Shown: positions 1 through 8,323, numbered from the stretch's first letter. The stretch is 21,319 nucleotides of DNA from a virus (IMGVR_UViG_3300001848_000862:1-21319), one strand, 5' to 3'. Numbers and translations: made by a program. Notes: generated by a model not told the origin, from the letters alone.

Positions 1-3000
1 TGGCTACGTTTTGAGTAGATGGGAAATTGCTAACTGAAACAGAACCAATGGCATTTGCACCAGCAGGCAAGCTAGGTAAGGAAGTAACCCCAACTGTGCC
101 AATTGCATTAGAGCCAGCATTTAAGCCTACGTTCCAAGTACCTGATTGAGCAGCATTTACTGTACCCGTAACAGTTTGAGTTGCAGGAAAATTTGATACA
201 GAGACCGAACCAATGGCATTTGCACCAGCAGGTAATGATGGTAAAGAAGTTACCGCTACGTTTGGCGTTCCAGAAATTGTAGCAGTTACGTTGTTAGCTA
301 CAGTTTGGTGTGAAGCTACAAGAGTTACATAGCTAATTGTTGCGCTTACTACACCAGTAACAACGCGAGCACGAATATATCTAAACTGAGAACCTGAATA
401 GTTTGTTGAAACAGGAGTAGAGCCGCCTGTTACACCAGTTACTTGAGTCAATCCTTGTACCCAGTTAATATTGTCGTCAGATCCATCTAATGCAAAAGTT
501 ACAGCAGAACCACCTGCACCTTGGTTAACAATCATTGTATAAGCAGCATATCCATCGCAATATAAGGCTGCTGAAGCGCTGTTTGTTGTTGCAGGGTTAA
601 TAGTTCTATCAATTATGTTACGTTCGTAAATACCATTAGCAGTTGAACGAGTACTAGAAATGGTTCTTGTAAAACTTGGCGTAGTTCCACCAATTGTTTC
701 AACATATCTAAAATATGAACCGTCTAGTTTTAAAGCAGGAGTTTGATAAAAACCAACTGCTGTAATACGAGGCATTTGATAAACAGTATTCCAGTTTACG
801 TTATCTGTACTAGATTGAACTGAAAAATCGTATGTTTGACCTGTACCAGAAGTTACGGTTACCGCTACGTTTAAGCTTACAGCCACACCTTGAGTAACAG
901 TTTTTGTTGCCGATGTTGTAGTTGCTGTAATTGCAGCAGATGCCTGTTCAGCTACCTGATATAATGTATTTTCGTTAACCGCACCAATTGTGTTAGCGCC
1001 AGCAGCTAAAGCACCTGTAATTGCTGAAATATTTGATACGTTAACTGAATTACCATAACCAGTTAATTGTAATGGTTGTCCTAATGTACCAACTACACCT
1101 TGAACAGTAAGAACAGTACCGGTTGTGGTAACTTGAATACGCATCCACTTAAACCCATTAGGCATAACTCTATAGGTTGAAGCAGCTGTCATTGTTAATG
1201 CGCCGGCGTTGTTGTTTAATGCAAGATCTTGTACTGGCAAAGATACCCAAGTTGTAAGAGTTGGGTCATTAGTACCTTGTGCAGTTAAAACTGTTGTAGT
1301 AACAGCAGAAATTTGAATATCTACTTCCGAAAAACCACTAACATCAATTGGACCAGATAATGTATTACCGGCAGTTACTGAATATACCCAAGGTAGTAAT
1401 ACGCGAGTATTTGGTACGTTTGCTGGAGTAACAAAAGCATACGCCGTACCGGATGTGTAAGAGGTCATATTGGCTCTTACATAAATTTGCTGACTTGTAG
1501 CACTTGTAATATTAAGAAGTGCAGGATTTATTAAATACAATCCATTAGCTGTGGTAGTAGAAGTTTGAGCAGAACTTGCAGGAGAAGCTATTGGATTTGT
1601 AGCTAAGCTAAACCAACTAATATTATCTAACGAGTATTGAAACGTAATTGTTCCAACCCATGCTGTAGTAGCAGCAGGACCATTTGTAATTGTTAAATAA
1701 TAAGATCCGCCACTGTTTAAAATATATGTGACTGTAGAATTAAGAGAAGCTAAGTTGTTGGCAGTAGGAGTAGAAATTATTGAACCAGGAGATGCAATAA
1801 CAGGCAAGTTAGCTTGATCTGTAGCTAAAACAACCGGCAAAGAATTGGCTGATACAGTTTTTCCTTTAGATGGTAGTTTTGTATCAAGAGAAGCTGTGCT
1901 TGTTTGAATAGCAGACAAAGAAGTATTGCCAGTTGTTTGTAAGGCCGAAGTCGAAGCGCCAGTCGGTAAACTTACTGTACCCGCTATATTGTTTATATTC
2001 CAAGTACCAGACTGAGAGACTGGAACAGCAGATTGGTTTGATGCTATAGTTACAGGCAAAGAGTTGGCCATAGTATTTTGGCCAACTACTCCAGATATGT
2101 CACCGAGAGCGGTGGTGAGGGCACCTGACGGCGTGACCTTCACATTTACATAACCTCCTCCACCTCCTGTAGTTCTCCCTGTAATAACAGATCTATTTAG
2201 TGCAGCTAATGTATAATCTGTTATAATAGCATTTATATTGTCTAAGTTAGAAGTTGTTCCTGCTGCCCAACAGGCAGTATAAATTGTAAGCAAAGTAGCA
2301 TCTGCAGATGTTTTTGACACATCTACTGTCATTGGTAAATTTGGATTAGCAACAGAAGGGTTTAAAGAGCTGTTAGGCTGTTTGATTGTATGAAAATTTA
2401 TCCAAGTTCCATCGGGAGAAAAAACATCAAATAAAATTGATCCAGAACCTAACCAAGCAAATCTTATTCTAAATAAATTACTAAAAGTTAAATTTATAGC
2501 TTCAGGAGTTCCATTTCTTTTAAAATTAGAATTACTGTTTCCATCTAAAAGATCGTTATTAAAACTAGAAATAGGTATAAAAGTGTCTGATCCAGAAGTT
2601 CTTTTAGTTAAACCAAAAGTAGTTCCATTATAACCTATAAAAAAGCCATTGTTTGTATCATATATGCCAATTCTTTGATAAGAATTGGCAGAAGTCGGAG
2701 TAGTAAAAGCTGCAGTAAAATACGCATAAATTTCATTTGCAGGACGATACTCAACCGTTTGAACAGATATACCCTTAGCGGATGATGTAGTAGCTGTGCT
2801 TGTTGAGTACAAAGTGTGGCCATTTGTTTGGGTTACCGATCCTCCTCCGCTTATAGTATTTGTAATCAAATTTGTATCAAGGGTACTTTCAAAATTAACT
2901 TCTATTTGATTATACTTACTAGCAAAAATTGTAGATCCAAGAACATCAGTTCCAGCCGCTGTGGTTATATTGGCGTTTAAAGTTCCAGTAACTGGAATAG

Positions 3001-3313
3001 CAGTCTGATCGGAGGCAATAACTACCGGAGCAGAGTTAGCCATTAAATTCTGGCCCACAACATCATAAATAATAAGCAGCTTATCAGAACCACTCATTGA
3101 CGATGTGTTGTAAGCTAAAGTCAACACTGTTCCAGATAAGTTGGTTAAGCCATATTGAGACTGCCCTACGACGTATATTATCTGATTCTTATCTATGTTT
3201 ATGATAGCGTACAGTTTCTTTACGTTGAAACCCGATATTCCGTAAAGATCTACTGTCCCTACTCCAGCGGCTCCAGGGCTAAATGTATATGAGGGGGTTA
3301 TACTTTGTTTCAT
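1..3313 (-). CDS. giant repetitive tail fiber / adhesin-like virion protein, 3' end outside window
   Basis: An ATG at 3311-3313, preceded by AGGA six bases upstream, opens a frame with no stop for 1104 codons up to the left edge, so the C-terminus is missing. No function-defining catalytic motif is seen. The protein is rich in Thr, Ser, Ala, Asn and Gly. It carries spaced modules of the type NSLPVxIAxDQxxxPV at about residues 88, 412 and 484, which are familiar from phage fiber proteins. A lectin-like beta region lies at about residues 130-330 (Tyr/Phe rich, no repeats). Three beta modules follow, each marked by a D-N-[IV]-[NS]-W motif (near residues 563, 834 and 946). The last part shows AGANAIG repeats. 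It is the last gene of the fiber cluster, 8 bases after the 69-aa gene. Probably a virion-exposed receptor-binding or adhesin protein. The fiber role is inferred from composition, repeats and context; the exact attachment point is unknown. Confidence 0.75.
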   Translation of the reverse strand, partial: MKQSITPSYTFSPGAAGVGTVDLYGISGFNVKKLYAIINIDKNQIIYVVGQSQYGLTNLSGTVLTLAYNTSSMSGSDKLLIIYDVVGQNLMANSAPVVIASDQTAIPVTGTLNANITTAAGTDVLGSTIFASKYNQIEVNFESTLDTNLITNTISGGGSVTQTNGHTLYSTSTATTSSAKGISVQTVEYRPANEIYAYFTAAFTTPTSANSYQRIGIYDTNNGFFIGYNGTTFGLTKRTSGSDTFIPISSFNNDLLDGNSNSNFKRNGTPEAINLTFSNLFRIRFAWLGSGSILFDVFSPDGTWINFHTIKQPNSSLNPSVANPNLPMTVDVSKTSADATLLTIYTACWAAGTTSNLDNINAIITDYTLAALNRSVITGRTTGGGGGYVNVKVTPSGALTTALGDISGVVGQNTMANSLPVTIASNQSAVPVSQSGTWNINNIAGTVSLPTGASTSALQTTGNTSLSAIQTSTASLDTKLPSKGKTVSANSLPVVLATDQANLPVIASPGSIISTPTANNLASLNSTVTYILNSGGSYYLTITNGPAATTAWVGTITFQYSLDNISWFSLATNPIASPASSAQTSTTTANGLYLINPALLNITSATSQQIYVRANMTSYTSGTAYAFVTPANVPNTRVLLPWVYSVTAGNTLSGPIDVSGFSEVDIQISAVTTTVLTAQGTNDPTLTTWVSLPVQDLALNNNAGALTMTAASTYRVMPNGFKWMRIQVTTTGTVLTVQGVVGTLGQPLQLTGYGNSVNVSNISAITGALAAGANTIGAVNENTLYQVAEQASAAITATTTSATKTVTQGVAVSLNVAVTVTSGTGQTYDFSVQSSTDNVNWNTVYQMPRITAVGFYQTPALKLDGSYFRYVETIGGTTPSFTRTISSTRSTANGIYERNIIDRTINPATTNSASAALYCDGYAAYTMIVNQGAGGSAVTFALDGSDDNINWVQGLTQVTGVTGGSTPVSTNYSGSQFRYIRARVVTGVVSATISYVTLVASHQTVANNVTATISGTPNVAVTSLPSLPAGANAIGSVSVSNFPATQTVTGTVNAAQSGTWNVGLNAGSNAIGTVGVTSLPSLPAGANAIGSVSVSNFPSTQNVA
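44..254 (-). repeat. AGANAIG-type repeats in the giant fiber
   Basis: The sequence at 44-86 recurs at 209-251 with a few changes, a spacing of 165 bases (55 codons). It encodes LPAGANAIGSVSVSNFP twice. A diverged copy between them reads AGSNAIGTVGV, and an older copy (AAGANTIGAVN) lies near 1000. The right-to-left series suggests that further copies may lie beyond the left edge. Confidence 0.75.
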
Positions 3314-3321
3314 CCGCGTTC

Positions 3322-3531
3322 CTATCCGTAGACTAACGAGTTGATGATTGAATTTACGTTATTAGTAGGAGCCCAGTCATTATTGTTAGGCCCAAATTTA
3401 TGATATTCAGCACTACCGTCTGTCATTACAGCAAGAGACCCTATTGGTGCTTCAATTGGAGAAGAAATAGGGTTTTCATCTACTTCTAAAATAAGGATTT
3501 CATTTACTGTGATCTCACCTAAAATAGCCAT
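3322..3531 (-). CDS. small stand-alone fiber N-terminal-module protein (69 aa)
   Basis: ATG at 3529-3531 with GGAG upstream. The protein resembles the first 65 residues of the 862-aa fiber encoded two genes upstream: both begin MA-[IN]-L/I, have a short beta stretch ending in a V-D-x-N-P motif, then GSLAV-x-x-DGS and a terminal W. This looks like the same small beta module kept as an independent gene. In the fiber it forms the N-terminus, the end that usually attaches to the virion, so the free copy may be an adaptor, a plug, or the N-terminal part of a split fiber whose distal part is the next gene. The homology is judged by eye; the function is inference. It is not a shadow, since it has its own ribosome site and tight spacing to both neighbours. 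Confidence 0.7.
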   Translation of the reverse strand: MAILGEITVNEILILEVDENPISSPIEAPIGSLAVMTDGSAEYHKFGPNNNDWAPTNNVNSIINSLVYG

Positions 3532-3546
3532 GATAAGCTCCGCAAA

Positions 3547-3747
3547 TTAACCATCAATCTTTTTAATTATTGCTTTAGATAGTTTTACTTTTGGTGAACT
3601 CCACAATGCATTAAGCTCATTTGAGTATTCTGGATGACATGAAATGCATAAAAACTCTCTGGAGCTGATGTCTTCGCCTTCCTGTATGCAAATGATTTCG
3701 TTTATATTTTTGTTTTTTTTACATGCATTGCATCGTTGGCTAGCCAT
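3547..3747 (-). CDS. small Cys-pair (putative zinc-binding) protein (66 aa)
   Basis: ATG at 3745-3747 with AGGAG eight bases upstream. Two CxxC pairs are visible, C6/C9 and C34/C37, the second followed by His, which fits one zinc-ribbon or treble-clef-like site. The C-terminal half is basic (KVKLSKAIIKKI). It sits between two fiber genes, which is an odd place for a nucleic-acid-type zinc ribbon. I do not recognise the family. It could be a small regulator or a metal-stabilised structural part. The zinc site is inferred from the cysteine spacing only. Confidence 0.6.
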   Translation of the reverse strand: MASQRCNACKKNKNINEIICIQEGEDISSREFLCISCHPEYSNELNALWSSPKVKLSKAIIKKIDG

Positions 3748-3775
3748 ACATCAGCTCCTGAGTTTTAGTTGCTAG

Positions 3776-6364
3776 TTATGGAAGAGTAATAACTGTATAG
3801 GTTACTGTCCAATCTACGTTGTTATTAGCTGCAGCGTTTACTCTTATTCGTGCTGAAGTTCCACTAACATCTAAAGTTCCATTCCAAGATGCTTGATCTT
3901 CAGATGTATAATCAGATTGCAAGTTAAGAATAGTTACAGTTCCACTTACGTTTTTAAAACGAGCACTACGTATATAAACTGCAGAATCCCCACTTGCTCC
4001 AGAAGTACCTCCAGTTCTTCTTCCTACTATCTGAGCTTGTACTAAAATAGCAGAATTAGAAGCAACTGAAATACTAGCAAGTGTTGTGACGGTTGCATCG
4101 GTAGTACTAACTTGCGCTTGAGACATTTCCCAATTAGCTTTAGTTGCACTAGAATCTACATATTTCATAGAGCCACGGAAAAAAGAACTTCCGTTAACAT
4201 CCAAGGATCTAGCTGGAGCGTTAGTTCCAATACCTAAACGATTATTTGAGTCATCCCAAAAGAGATTGGCATTATCTTGTCCAGGAAGACCATTTGCATC
4301 AGCAAAAAACACAGAACCTTGAGTCAAGGCAGAGTGCTCTACGATAGCGCCGGAACTAGAGATCATAATGCGGTTGTTATTTAACGCAGCGCTACTGTTA
4401 GTACCACCGTTAGCAATTGGAAGAACACCAGACACGTCAGCGGTTAAGCTAACAGCAGCCCAAGACAAATTACCAGATCCGTCATTGTGCATAACAGAGT
4501 TAGCAGCACCTTGCGTCAATGGTAGTATATAGTTATGCGAGGTCGCGCCGTTACCTACATATAGACCGATGTTCTTGCTAGCATCTGGGCTATAAAAAGC
4601 GGCTTTACCGTCTGGGTTAAGTACCAATCTGTTAAGAGAGCTATTAGAAGAAGACCCAGAAACGCCCCCTGCTGGAGATACCTGAAACGCAATGATTCCA
4701 CCAAGCCCCGTTCCAGTAGATTCACCAGATTTAATAGTTAAGCTACCAGAAGCTAAGTCAGTGCCAACCATTTGAGCAGTCTTAATGACACCAGTTTGTG
4801 CGCTAGATGCTGTACCGCCACCTAAGAATACAATATGGTTAGATGCAGTATTACTGTTTAGCTGAAGAGTAGTAACGGCAGTAGCAGTTGCGTTGGGAAC
4901 AGTTCTAAGTAACAAACGTGTTCCATTAGCGCCTACACCATAATTTTCATTGGCAACTCCATTTATTTGAGCGCCTTGAATATAACTAGACCCATCATAT
5001 CCAGCAAAAGTTATAGACCCTAAAGTATCGCCACTTTGAACTGCTGCGCCAGCTCTTTGTTTTCTAAGAGACAAAAATGGGTTATTTGTGTTTGCTCCAG
5101 TGTGTTCAATCCATTGACCTACGTTAGCAGCCGCTGATCCACGAATATGAAGTTTAGCTTGTAAGGAACTGTTTATACCAATACCAAGCTGTGCGTTGGT
5201 AGAATCCCAGAAAAAGTTAGCATTATCTTGTCCAGGAAGACCATTTGCGTTAGCAAAAAATACAGATCCCTGAGTAAGAGCTGAATGCTCTACAATAGCT
5301 CCACTGCTGGAGATCATAATTCTATTGTTATTTAGAGCGGTGCTAGAGTTAGTACCGCCGTTAGCGATTGGTAATACGCCGGATACATCAGCGGTTAAGC
5401 TGACTGCACTAGAAGACAAATTACCATTTGAATCGCTATGTACAACTCCCGTACTAAGAGCGCGTACACGAGCATTACCGTTAACATCGAGAGCTACGCT
5501 AGGAGCGTTTGTGCTAATACCCAAACGGTCATTGATCGCATCCCAAAACAAGTTGGATTCGGAATTGATCTTATTAGCATCTTTGTAAAATGCTACTTGA
5601 CCTGCAACTCCAACGTCTGCATCATCTCGCATAACAAAAGTTCCGCTTGCATCAGCGAACTTTTGAACACGACCGGCAGAAAGATTTGCTAAACTAAGAC
5701 TATTACTATAAGCTACATTTGGAGCTAACAGCTCATAACCGTTTCGGTCAGAGCTTACTTTTAAATAACCAGTAATAAGACTATTTTCTTCAAATTCCAG
5801 CCCCGAACCACCAGCCGAAGTGGCGGCTCCACCTTTATTTAAAGTAATAAGTTTGTCTTTAATTTGGGTGTTAGTAGAGTTAAGGTATACTAGAGATCCA
5901 TTAACCGTTAAATCACCATTAACTATAACGTTATTACCAAAAGTTTTATCACCATTTATGGTTTGAGCGCCTTCAGTCAAAACAAAGCTAGCGCTTGCTC
6001 CACTAATTGCTGGGACAGTATATATTTGAGCTGAAGAACGAGAAGCTGCTTCAATTTGAATAGCAACACTTCCAGATCCTTGAGATACAGCGTCATCAAG
6101 AGTTTGACCACTGGCGTTAGTGTTGTAAATAGGTAGTTTTAAATAATCACCTACTGCAATCCCGCCATCTGCAGCTGTAGAGATTTTATCCCAGGCAGTA
6201 TCGGAGGATCCCGTTTTAATATATGCTCTACCTACATTAGAGCCATCTTCCCATACCGCTAAAGACCCCACTTCAGCAGAAGTTCCAGCTCCATCAGCTG
6301 GATTAGCATCGACAACAAGATATTTCTTTTCGCCAATAGTTATTAAATTTAATATGTTAGCCAT
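3776..6364 (-). CDS. modular phage tail fiber protein (862 aa)
   Basis: ATG at 6362-6364, with AAGGAG about 11 bases upstream. The N-terminal module (about residues 1-65) contains VGSLAVWEDGS and matches the free 69-aa protein downstream. A coiled or beta-helical part around residues 130-170 has NGDKTFGNNVIVNGDLTVNG, typical of fiber shafts. Modules with GVLPIANGGTNSS and FWDxxNxxLGIGxNxP-type motifs appear at about residues 318-395 and 637-714, with a third half-copy near 270-297. Such modules are common in phage fibers. The C-terminus (about 735-862) is a beta-rich domain ending in VDWTVTYTVITLP. I see no S74 intramolecular chaperone at the end. Probably a trimeric receptor-binding fiber. 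The virion-surface role is well supported by motif and context; the receptor is unknown. Confidence 0.85.
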   Translation of the reverse strand: MANILNLITIGEKKYLVVDANPADGAGTSAEVGSLAVWEDGSNVGRAYIKTGSSDTAWDKISTAADGGIAVGDYLKLPIYNTNASGQTLDDAVSQGSGSVAIQIEAASRSSAQIYTVPAISGASASFVLTEGAQTINGDKTFGNNVIVNGDLTVNGSLVYLNSTNTQIKDKLITLNKGGAATSAGGSGLEFEENSLITGYLKVSSDRNGYELLAPNVAYSNSLSLANLSAGRVQKFADASGTFVMRDDADVGVAGQVAFYKDANKINSESNLFWDAINDRLGISTNAPSVALDVNGNARVRALSTGVVHSDSNGNLSSSAVSLTADVSGVLPIANGGTNSSTALNNNRIMISSSGAIVEHSALTQGSVFFANANGLPGQDNANFFWDSTNAQLGIGINSSLQAKLHIRGSAAANVGQWIEHTGANTNNPFLSLRKQRAGAAVQSGDTLGSITFAGYDGSSYIQGAQINGVANENYGVGANGTRLLLRTVPNATATAVTTLQLNSNTASNHIVFLGGGTASSAQTGVIKTAQMVGTDLASGSLTIKSGESTGTGLGGIIAFQVSPAGGVSGSSSNSSLNRLVLNPDGKAAFYSPDASKNIGLYVGNGATSHNYILPLTQGAANSVMHNDGSGNLSWAAVSLTADVSGVLPIANGGTNSSAALNNNRIMISSSGAIVEHSALTQGSVFFADANGLPGQDNANLFWDDSNNRLGIGTNAPARSLDVNGSSFFRGSMKYVDSSATKANWEMSQAQVSTTDATVTTLASISVASNSAILVQAQIVGRRTGGTSGASGDSAVYIRSARFKNVSGTVTILNLQSDYTSEDQASWNGTLDVSGTSARIRVNAAANNNVDWTVTYTVITLP
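4227..4461 (-). repeat. intragenic repeat copy B in the 862-aa fiber
   Basis: This stretch matches 5178..5412 with an exact offset of 951 bases (317 codons), so the frame is kept. It encodes the LGIG / FWD / LPGQDNAN / EHSALTQGSVFF / GVLPIANGGT module. Blocks of about 25-28 bases are identical between the copies, while most other differences are at synonymous third positions. Confidence 0.85.
5178..5412 (-). repeat. intragenic repeat copy A in the 862-aa fiber
   Basis: First copy (in reading order) of the module repeated at 4227..4461. It differs at scattered, mostly third-codon, positions. Such long in-frame direct repeats can recombine to delete or add 317 codons of fiber shaft. Confidence 0.85.
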
Positions 6365-6380
6365 TTATTTTTATCTCCTT

Positions 6381-6398
6381 AAGATAAAAGATTATCTT
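6381..6398 (-). other. small AT-only hairpin upstream of the 862-aa fiber
   Basis: A perfect 7-bp inverted repeat (AAGATAA / TTATCTT, 4-base loop) lies directly before the AAGGAG ribosome site of the fiber gene, in a 64-base gap. It has no U-tract, so it is not a convincing terminator. It might influence ribosome access. Such AT hairpins also arise by chance in AT-rich DNA. Confidence 0.3.
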
Positions 6399-6428
6399 TA
6401 TTAAGTAAAAACTTTATATTACAAATAC

Positions 6429-7388
6429 TTATGTGCTTCCTACGAGCAGCTCTATATTAACGTGTCCTGTCCAATAGATCACGTCAGTTGTACCAGCCTT
6501 TACAGTAAGATTTAAGTCTGTTGCAGTAAGGCTGTAACCTACATCAAGATTGTTATCGTTCTTGATTGTTTGGTCAGATAGCCAAGTTCCTTGAGATTGA
6601 ACATTACTAAGTTGTCTATAAAATAAGCCAGTTCTTTTAAAAGTACATCTTTTAGTTCCATCATCAGATCTTCCAACAACAATGTATTCTACTCTTACAA
6701 CGCATGGGTTAGGTAAAGTTATAGAGTAAGCTATCTGTGAAGTTAATGAGTCAGTATATAATGCAAAGGTTTCTTGACGAAGCCCGGTGCCAGGATAGCC
6801 CATGTGGCTTTTTTGATGAAAATGAGCTATAGGAATATCAACATCTGGTCCTAGCCCAAACCTTCCTTGCTTATCTATTTTAGCAACTCTAACATTGTTG
6901 GTGCGAATATTAAGATCTTTAGCATCAACGGTTCCTAAAAACTGCAGGTTATCATCTATTCCTGCATTTCCGTCTAATGCCCAAAAATTCTTTTCAATCA
7001 TAGAAACCGCTTCAGTTACTACATACAAGATGCCAACTGTAGCATCTTGTTTCATAACTTGGGCTACTATACCTCCGTTAATTGTAGTAGATAAGTTTCC
7101 ATTTGCGTCACTATAAAGATAGCTACCAACTGTCCAAAGTGAAGTGTCTACATCAACCATAAAACCAAACGCACAAACCATACCGGTTTTTCCATTGGCT
7201 ATAGTGTCATAAGTTACTCCAAAATTGGGATGCAAAGATGGATTGGCAAGCTCTACTTGAGGATAAGCAGTTCCCTGAGAAGTTAGCCTTACAGCCTTCA
7301 TGGCTAATATTATACTTCCGGTATTGTTCTCCACCACCTCATTTGTTGGGCTGTGAAGGTCTCTTCCTTTGAGCCTTGAATGAAGCAT
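6429..7388 (-). CDS. tail fiber-like virion protein with decoration-type N-terminal module (319 aa)
   Basis: The ATG shares one base with the TAA of the 72-aa gene (TAATG), which implies coupled translation. The N-terminal half (about residues 25-128) holds LTSQGTAYPQVELA, GVTYDTIANGKTG, DTSLWTVGSYLYSDANGNLS and a run ending GILYVV. This is a small beta-barrel pattern seen in phage capsid-decoration and fiber-base proteins. The middle (about 140-190) has a fiber-shaft motif, FLGTVDAKDLNIRTNN followed by GRFGLG. The last 120 residues form a beta-rich domain ending in YWTGHVNIELLV, similar in layout to the end of the 862-aa fiber. Probably a short fiber or fiber-base protein. Function is inferred from motifs and position between other fiber genes. 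Confidence 0.7.
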   Translation of the reverse strand: MLHSRLKGRDLHSPTNEVVENNTGSIILAMKAVRLTSQGTAYPQVELANPSLHPNFGVTYDTIANGKTGMVCAFGFMVDVDTSLWTVGSYLYSDANGNLSTTINGGIVAQVMKQDATVGILYVVTEAVSMIEKNFWALDGNAGIDDNLQFLGTVDAKDLNIRTNNVRVAKIDKQGRFGLGPDVDIPIAHFHQKSHMGYPGTGLRQETFALYTDSLTSQIAYSITLPNPCVVRVEYIVVGRSDDGTKRCTFKRTGLFYRQLSNVQSQGTWLSDQTIKNDNNLDVGYSLTATDLNLTVKAGTTDVIYWTGHVNIELLVGST

Positions 7389-7606
7389 TAGATGGTCACC
7401 ACGTTTCCATTATTATCTATAACTACCCTAGGTCCATCTTCTAAAAAAACTCCATAAGCTGGATCCCAGGTATGAAAAATATGTCCAGCAGAATTTCTTT
7501 GTGCGGTTACTATTCTGTCTGAATTAAAGTTTCTTACAACATCCAATTGTCCAGTTATAGGATTAAGAACCAACTCTTCTTTATCGCGCGGACTATTATT
7601 ACTCAT
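7388..7606 (-). CDS. hypothetical small virion-cluster protein (72 aa)
   Basis: Starts with an ATG inside an ATGA overlap with the 194-aa gene and ends in a TAATG overlap with the 319-aa fiber, so the three form one translationally coupled unit. The protein is hydrophilic, with no cysteine, no membrane segment and no recognised motif. A central HIFHTWDPAYGVFLEDGPRVVID and a terminal NGNVVTI suggest short beta strands. I do not recognise the family. Position suggests a small structural or assembly partner of the fiber encoded next. Confidence 0.6.
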   Translation of the reverse strand: MSNNSPRDKEELVLNPITGQLDVVRNFNSDRIVTAQRNSAGHIFHTWDPAYGVFLEDGPRVVIDNNGNVVTI

Positions 7607-8187
7607 GATGTCCTCTTATATTTTATTGCGGATTTTGCTGCGTCATAAGTTACTTCTATCACGCCCACAGGTAATGAGTTTTTAAAGAAGTTATAGGATA
7701 AGGGATCTTCTGAAGCATCTCTAATAATTGTTACTTCATCAAAGTCCGCAGGTGCTAAACCTACAGCATTAACTATCTCAACAGGTATAGGATTATCTTT
7801 GCTATAATGTTCGCCGGTATCGTCAACAGCTATAACTCGCTTTGCAAGTATAGGTTCTTCTTCATAAGAAGCTCTATTTATGTGCTCTAAAGTTATACCG
7901 GGTCTAGGCTGTTTAGGTGCAGAAACCGCTGCATTATCTAATATTTTGTATGCAGATACATTGATGCGGGCGTCTATATTTTCACCTTTTTTTCCTACAT
8001 AAAAAGATGTAGAAGATTCAAAACGCTTTATTTCGACTTGTAAAGGAGGTTGGGTGTCAGACGTAAGAATGACAATTTGTTTAACAAAGAAACCACGCAC
8101 ATCTTCTACTTGCACGAGGCCGTAAGAAGATCCGTCGACGATGAAAGCACGCGGCTTCACCTCTATCAGGTGTCTTTCAAACCACAT
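7603..8187 (-). CDS. conserved-type virion structural protein (194 aa)
   Basis: ATG at 8185-8187 with AAGGAAAAGG just upstream. It is the first gene after the strong terminator at 8291..8323, so it probably heads the fiber transcription unit. The N-terminal domain (about residues 1-85) reads MWFERHLIEVKPRAFIVDG, then ILTSDTQPPLQVEIKR and FYVGKKG, a beta-rich module. A middle segment has a YEEEPILAKRVIAVDDTGEHY pattern (about 107-130), followed by NPIPVEI. The layout resembles virion proteins that precede fibers in large myophages, but I recall this only as a general resemblance. Likely a structural protein linking tail or baseplate to fibers; the precise role is unknown. Confidence 0.6.
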   Translation of the reverse strand: MWFERHLIEVKPRAFIVDGSSYGLVQVEDVRGFFVKQIVILTSDTQPPLQVEIKRFESSTSFYVGKKGENIDARINVSAYKILDNAAVSAPKQPRPGITLEHINRASYEEEPILAKRVIAVDDTGEHYSKDNPIPVEIVNAVGLAPADFDEVTIIRDASEDPLSYNFFKNSLPVGVIEVTYDAAKSAIKYKRTS

Positions 8188-8262
8188 TGTCCTTTTCCTT
8201 ACCTACGACTTAAGCCATCTCAAGAAGGTAGAGCCATCTCTACATGTTCAAGATTATCGTTC

Positions 8263-8270
8263 CTTTATAA
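8263..8270 (-). promoter_or_regulatory. candidate promoter -10 (TTATAAAG) for the fiber unit
   Basis: On the minus strand, TTATAAAG lies about 76 bases before the start of the 194-aa gene and directly downstream of the terminator, where a new promoter is expected. It resembles the TATAAATA core of T4-type late promoters. No convincing -35 element is seen at 17 bases (TTCATT). A similar ATATAAAG occurs at 6412-6419 before the 862-aa fiber. Confidence 0.3.
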
Positions 8271-8290
8271 GATATCATATTTATTAATGA

Positions 8291-8323
8291 AAAATAAAAA
8301 CCCCAGCATTTACGCTGGGGTTT
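8291..8323 (-). terminator. strong rho-independent terminator after the tail tube gene
   Basis: On the minus strand the stem AAACCCCAGC / GCTGGGGTTT (10 bp with seven G-C/C-G-rich pairs, 6-base loop) is followed directly by TTTTTATTTT. The position, 26 bases after the tail tube stop codon, is ideal for ending the sheath-tube transcript. The reverse orientation has a weaker U-tract (TTTATATT), and there is no plus-strand gene to serve. Confidence 0.9.

Noticed and set aside
1-3313. 62-codon minus-strand ORF at 2635..2823
   Set aside because: It is an out-of-frame shadow of the giant fiber, which is open across the entire stretch.
3710-3722. A second in-frame A AAA AAC heptamer in the 66-aa gene
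   Set aside because: The -1 frame there shows no coding character and runs back into the same gene region. It shows that the heptamer alone occurs by chance in AT-rich DNA.
3776-4130. S74-type intramolecular chaperone at the C-terminus of the 862-aa fiber
   Set aside because: No Ser-Lys catalytic pattern or the typical helical chaperone end; the protein ends in a beta strand.
6381-6398. AT hairpin before the 862-aa fiber as a transcription terminator
   Set aside because: No GC in the stem and no U-tract on the minus strand; it is followed by the ribosome site.
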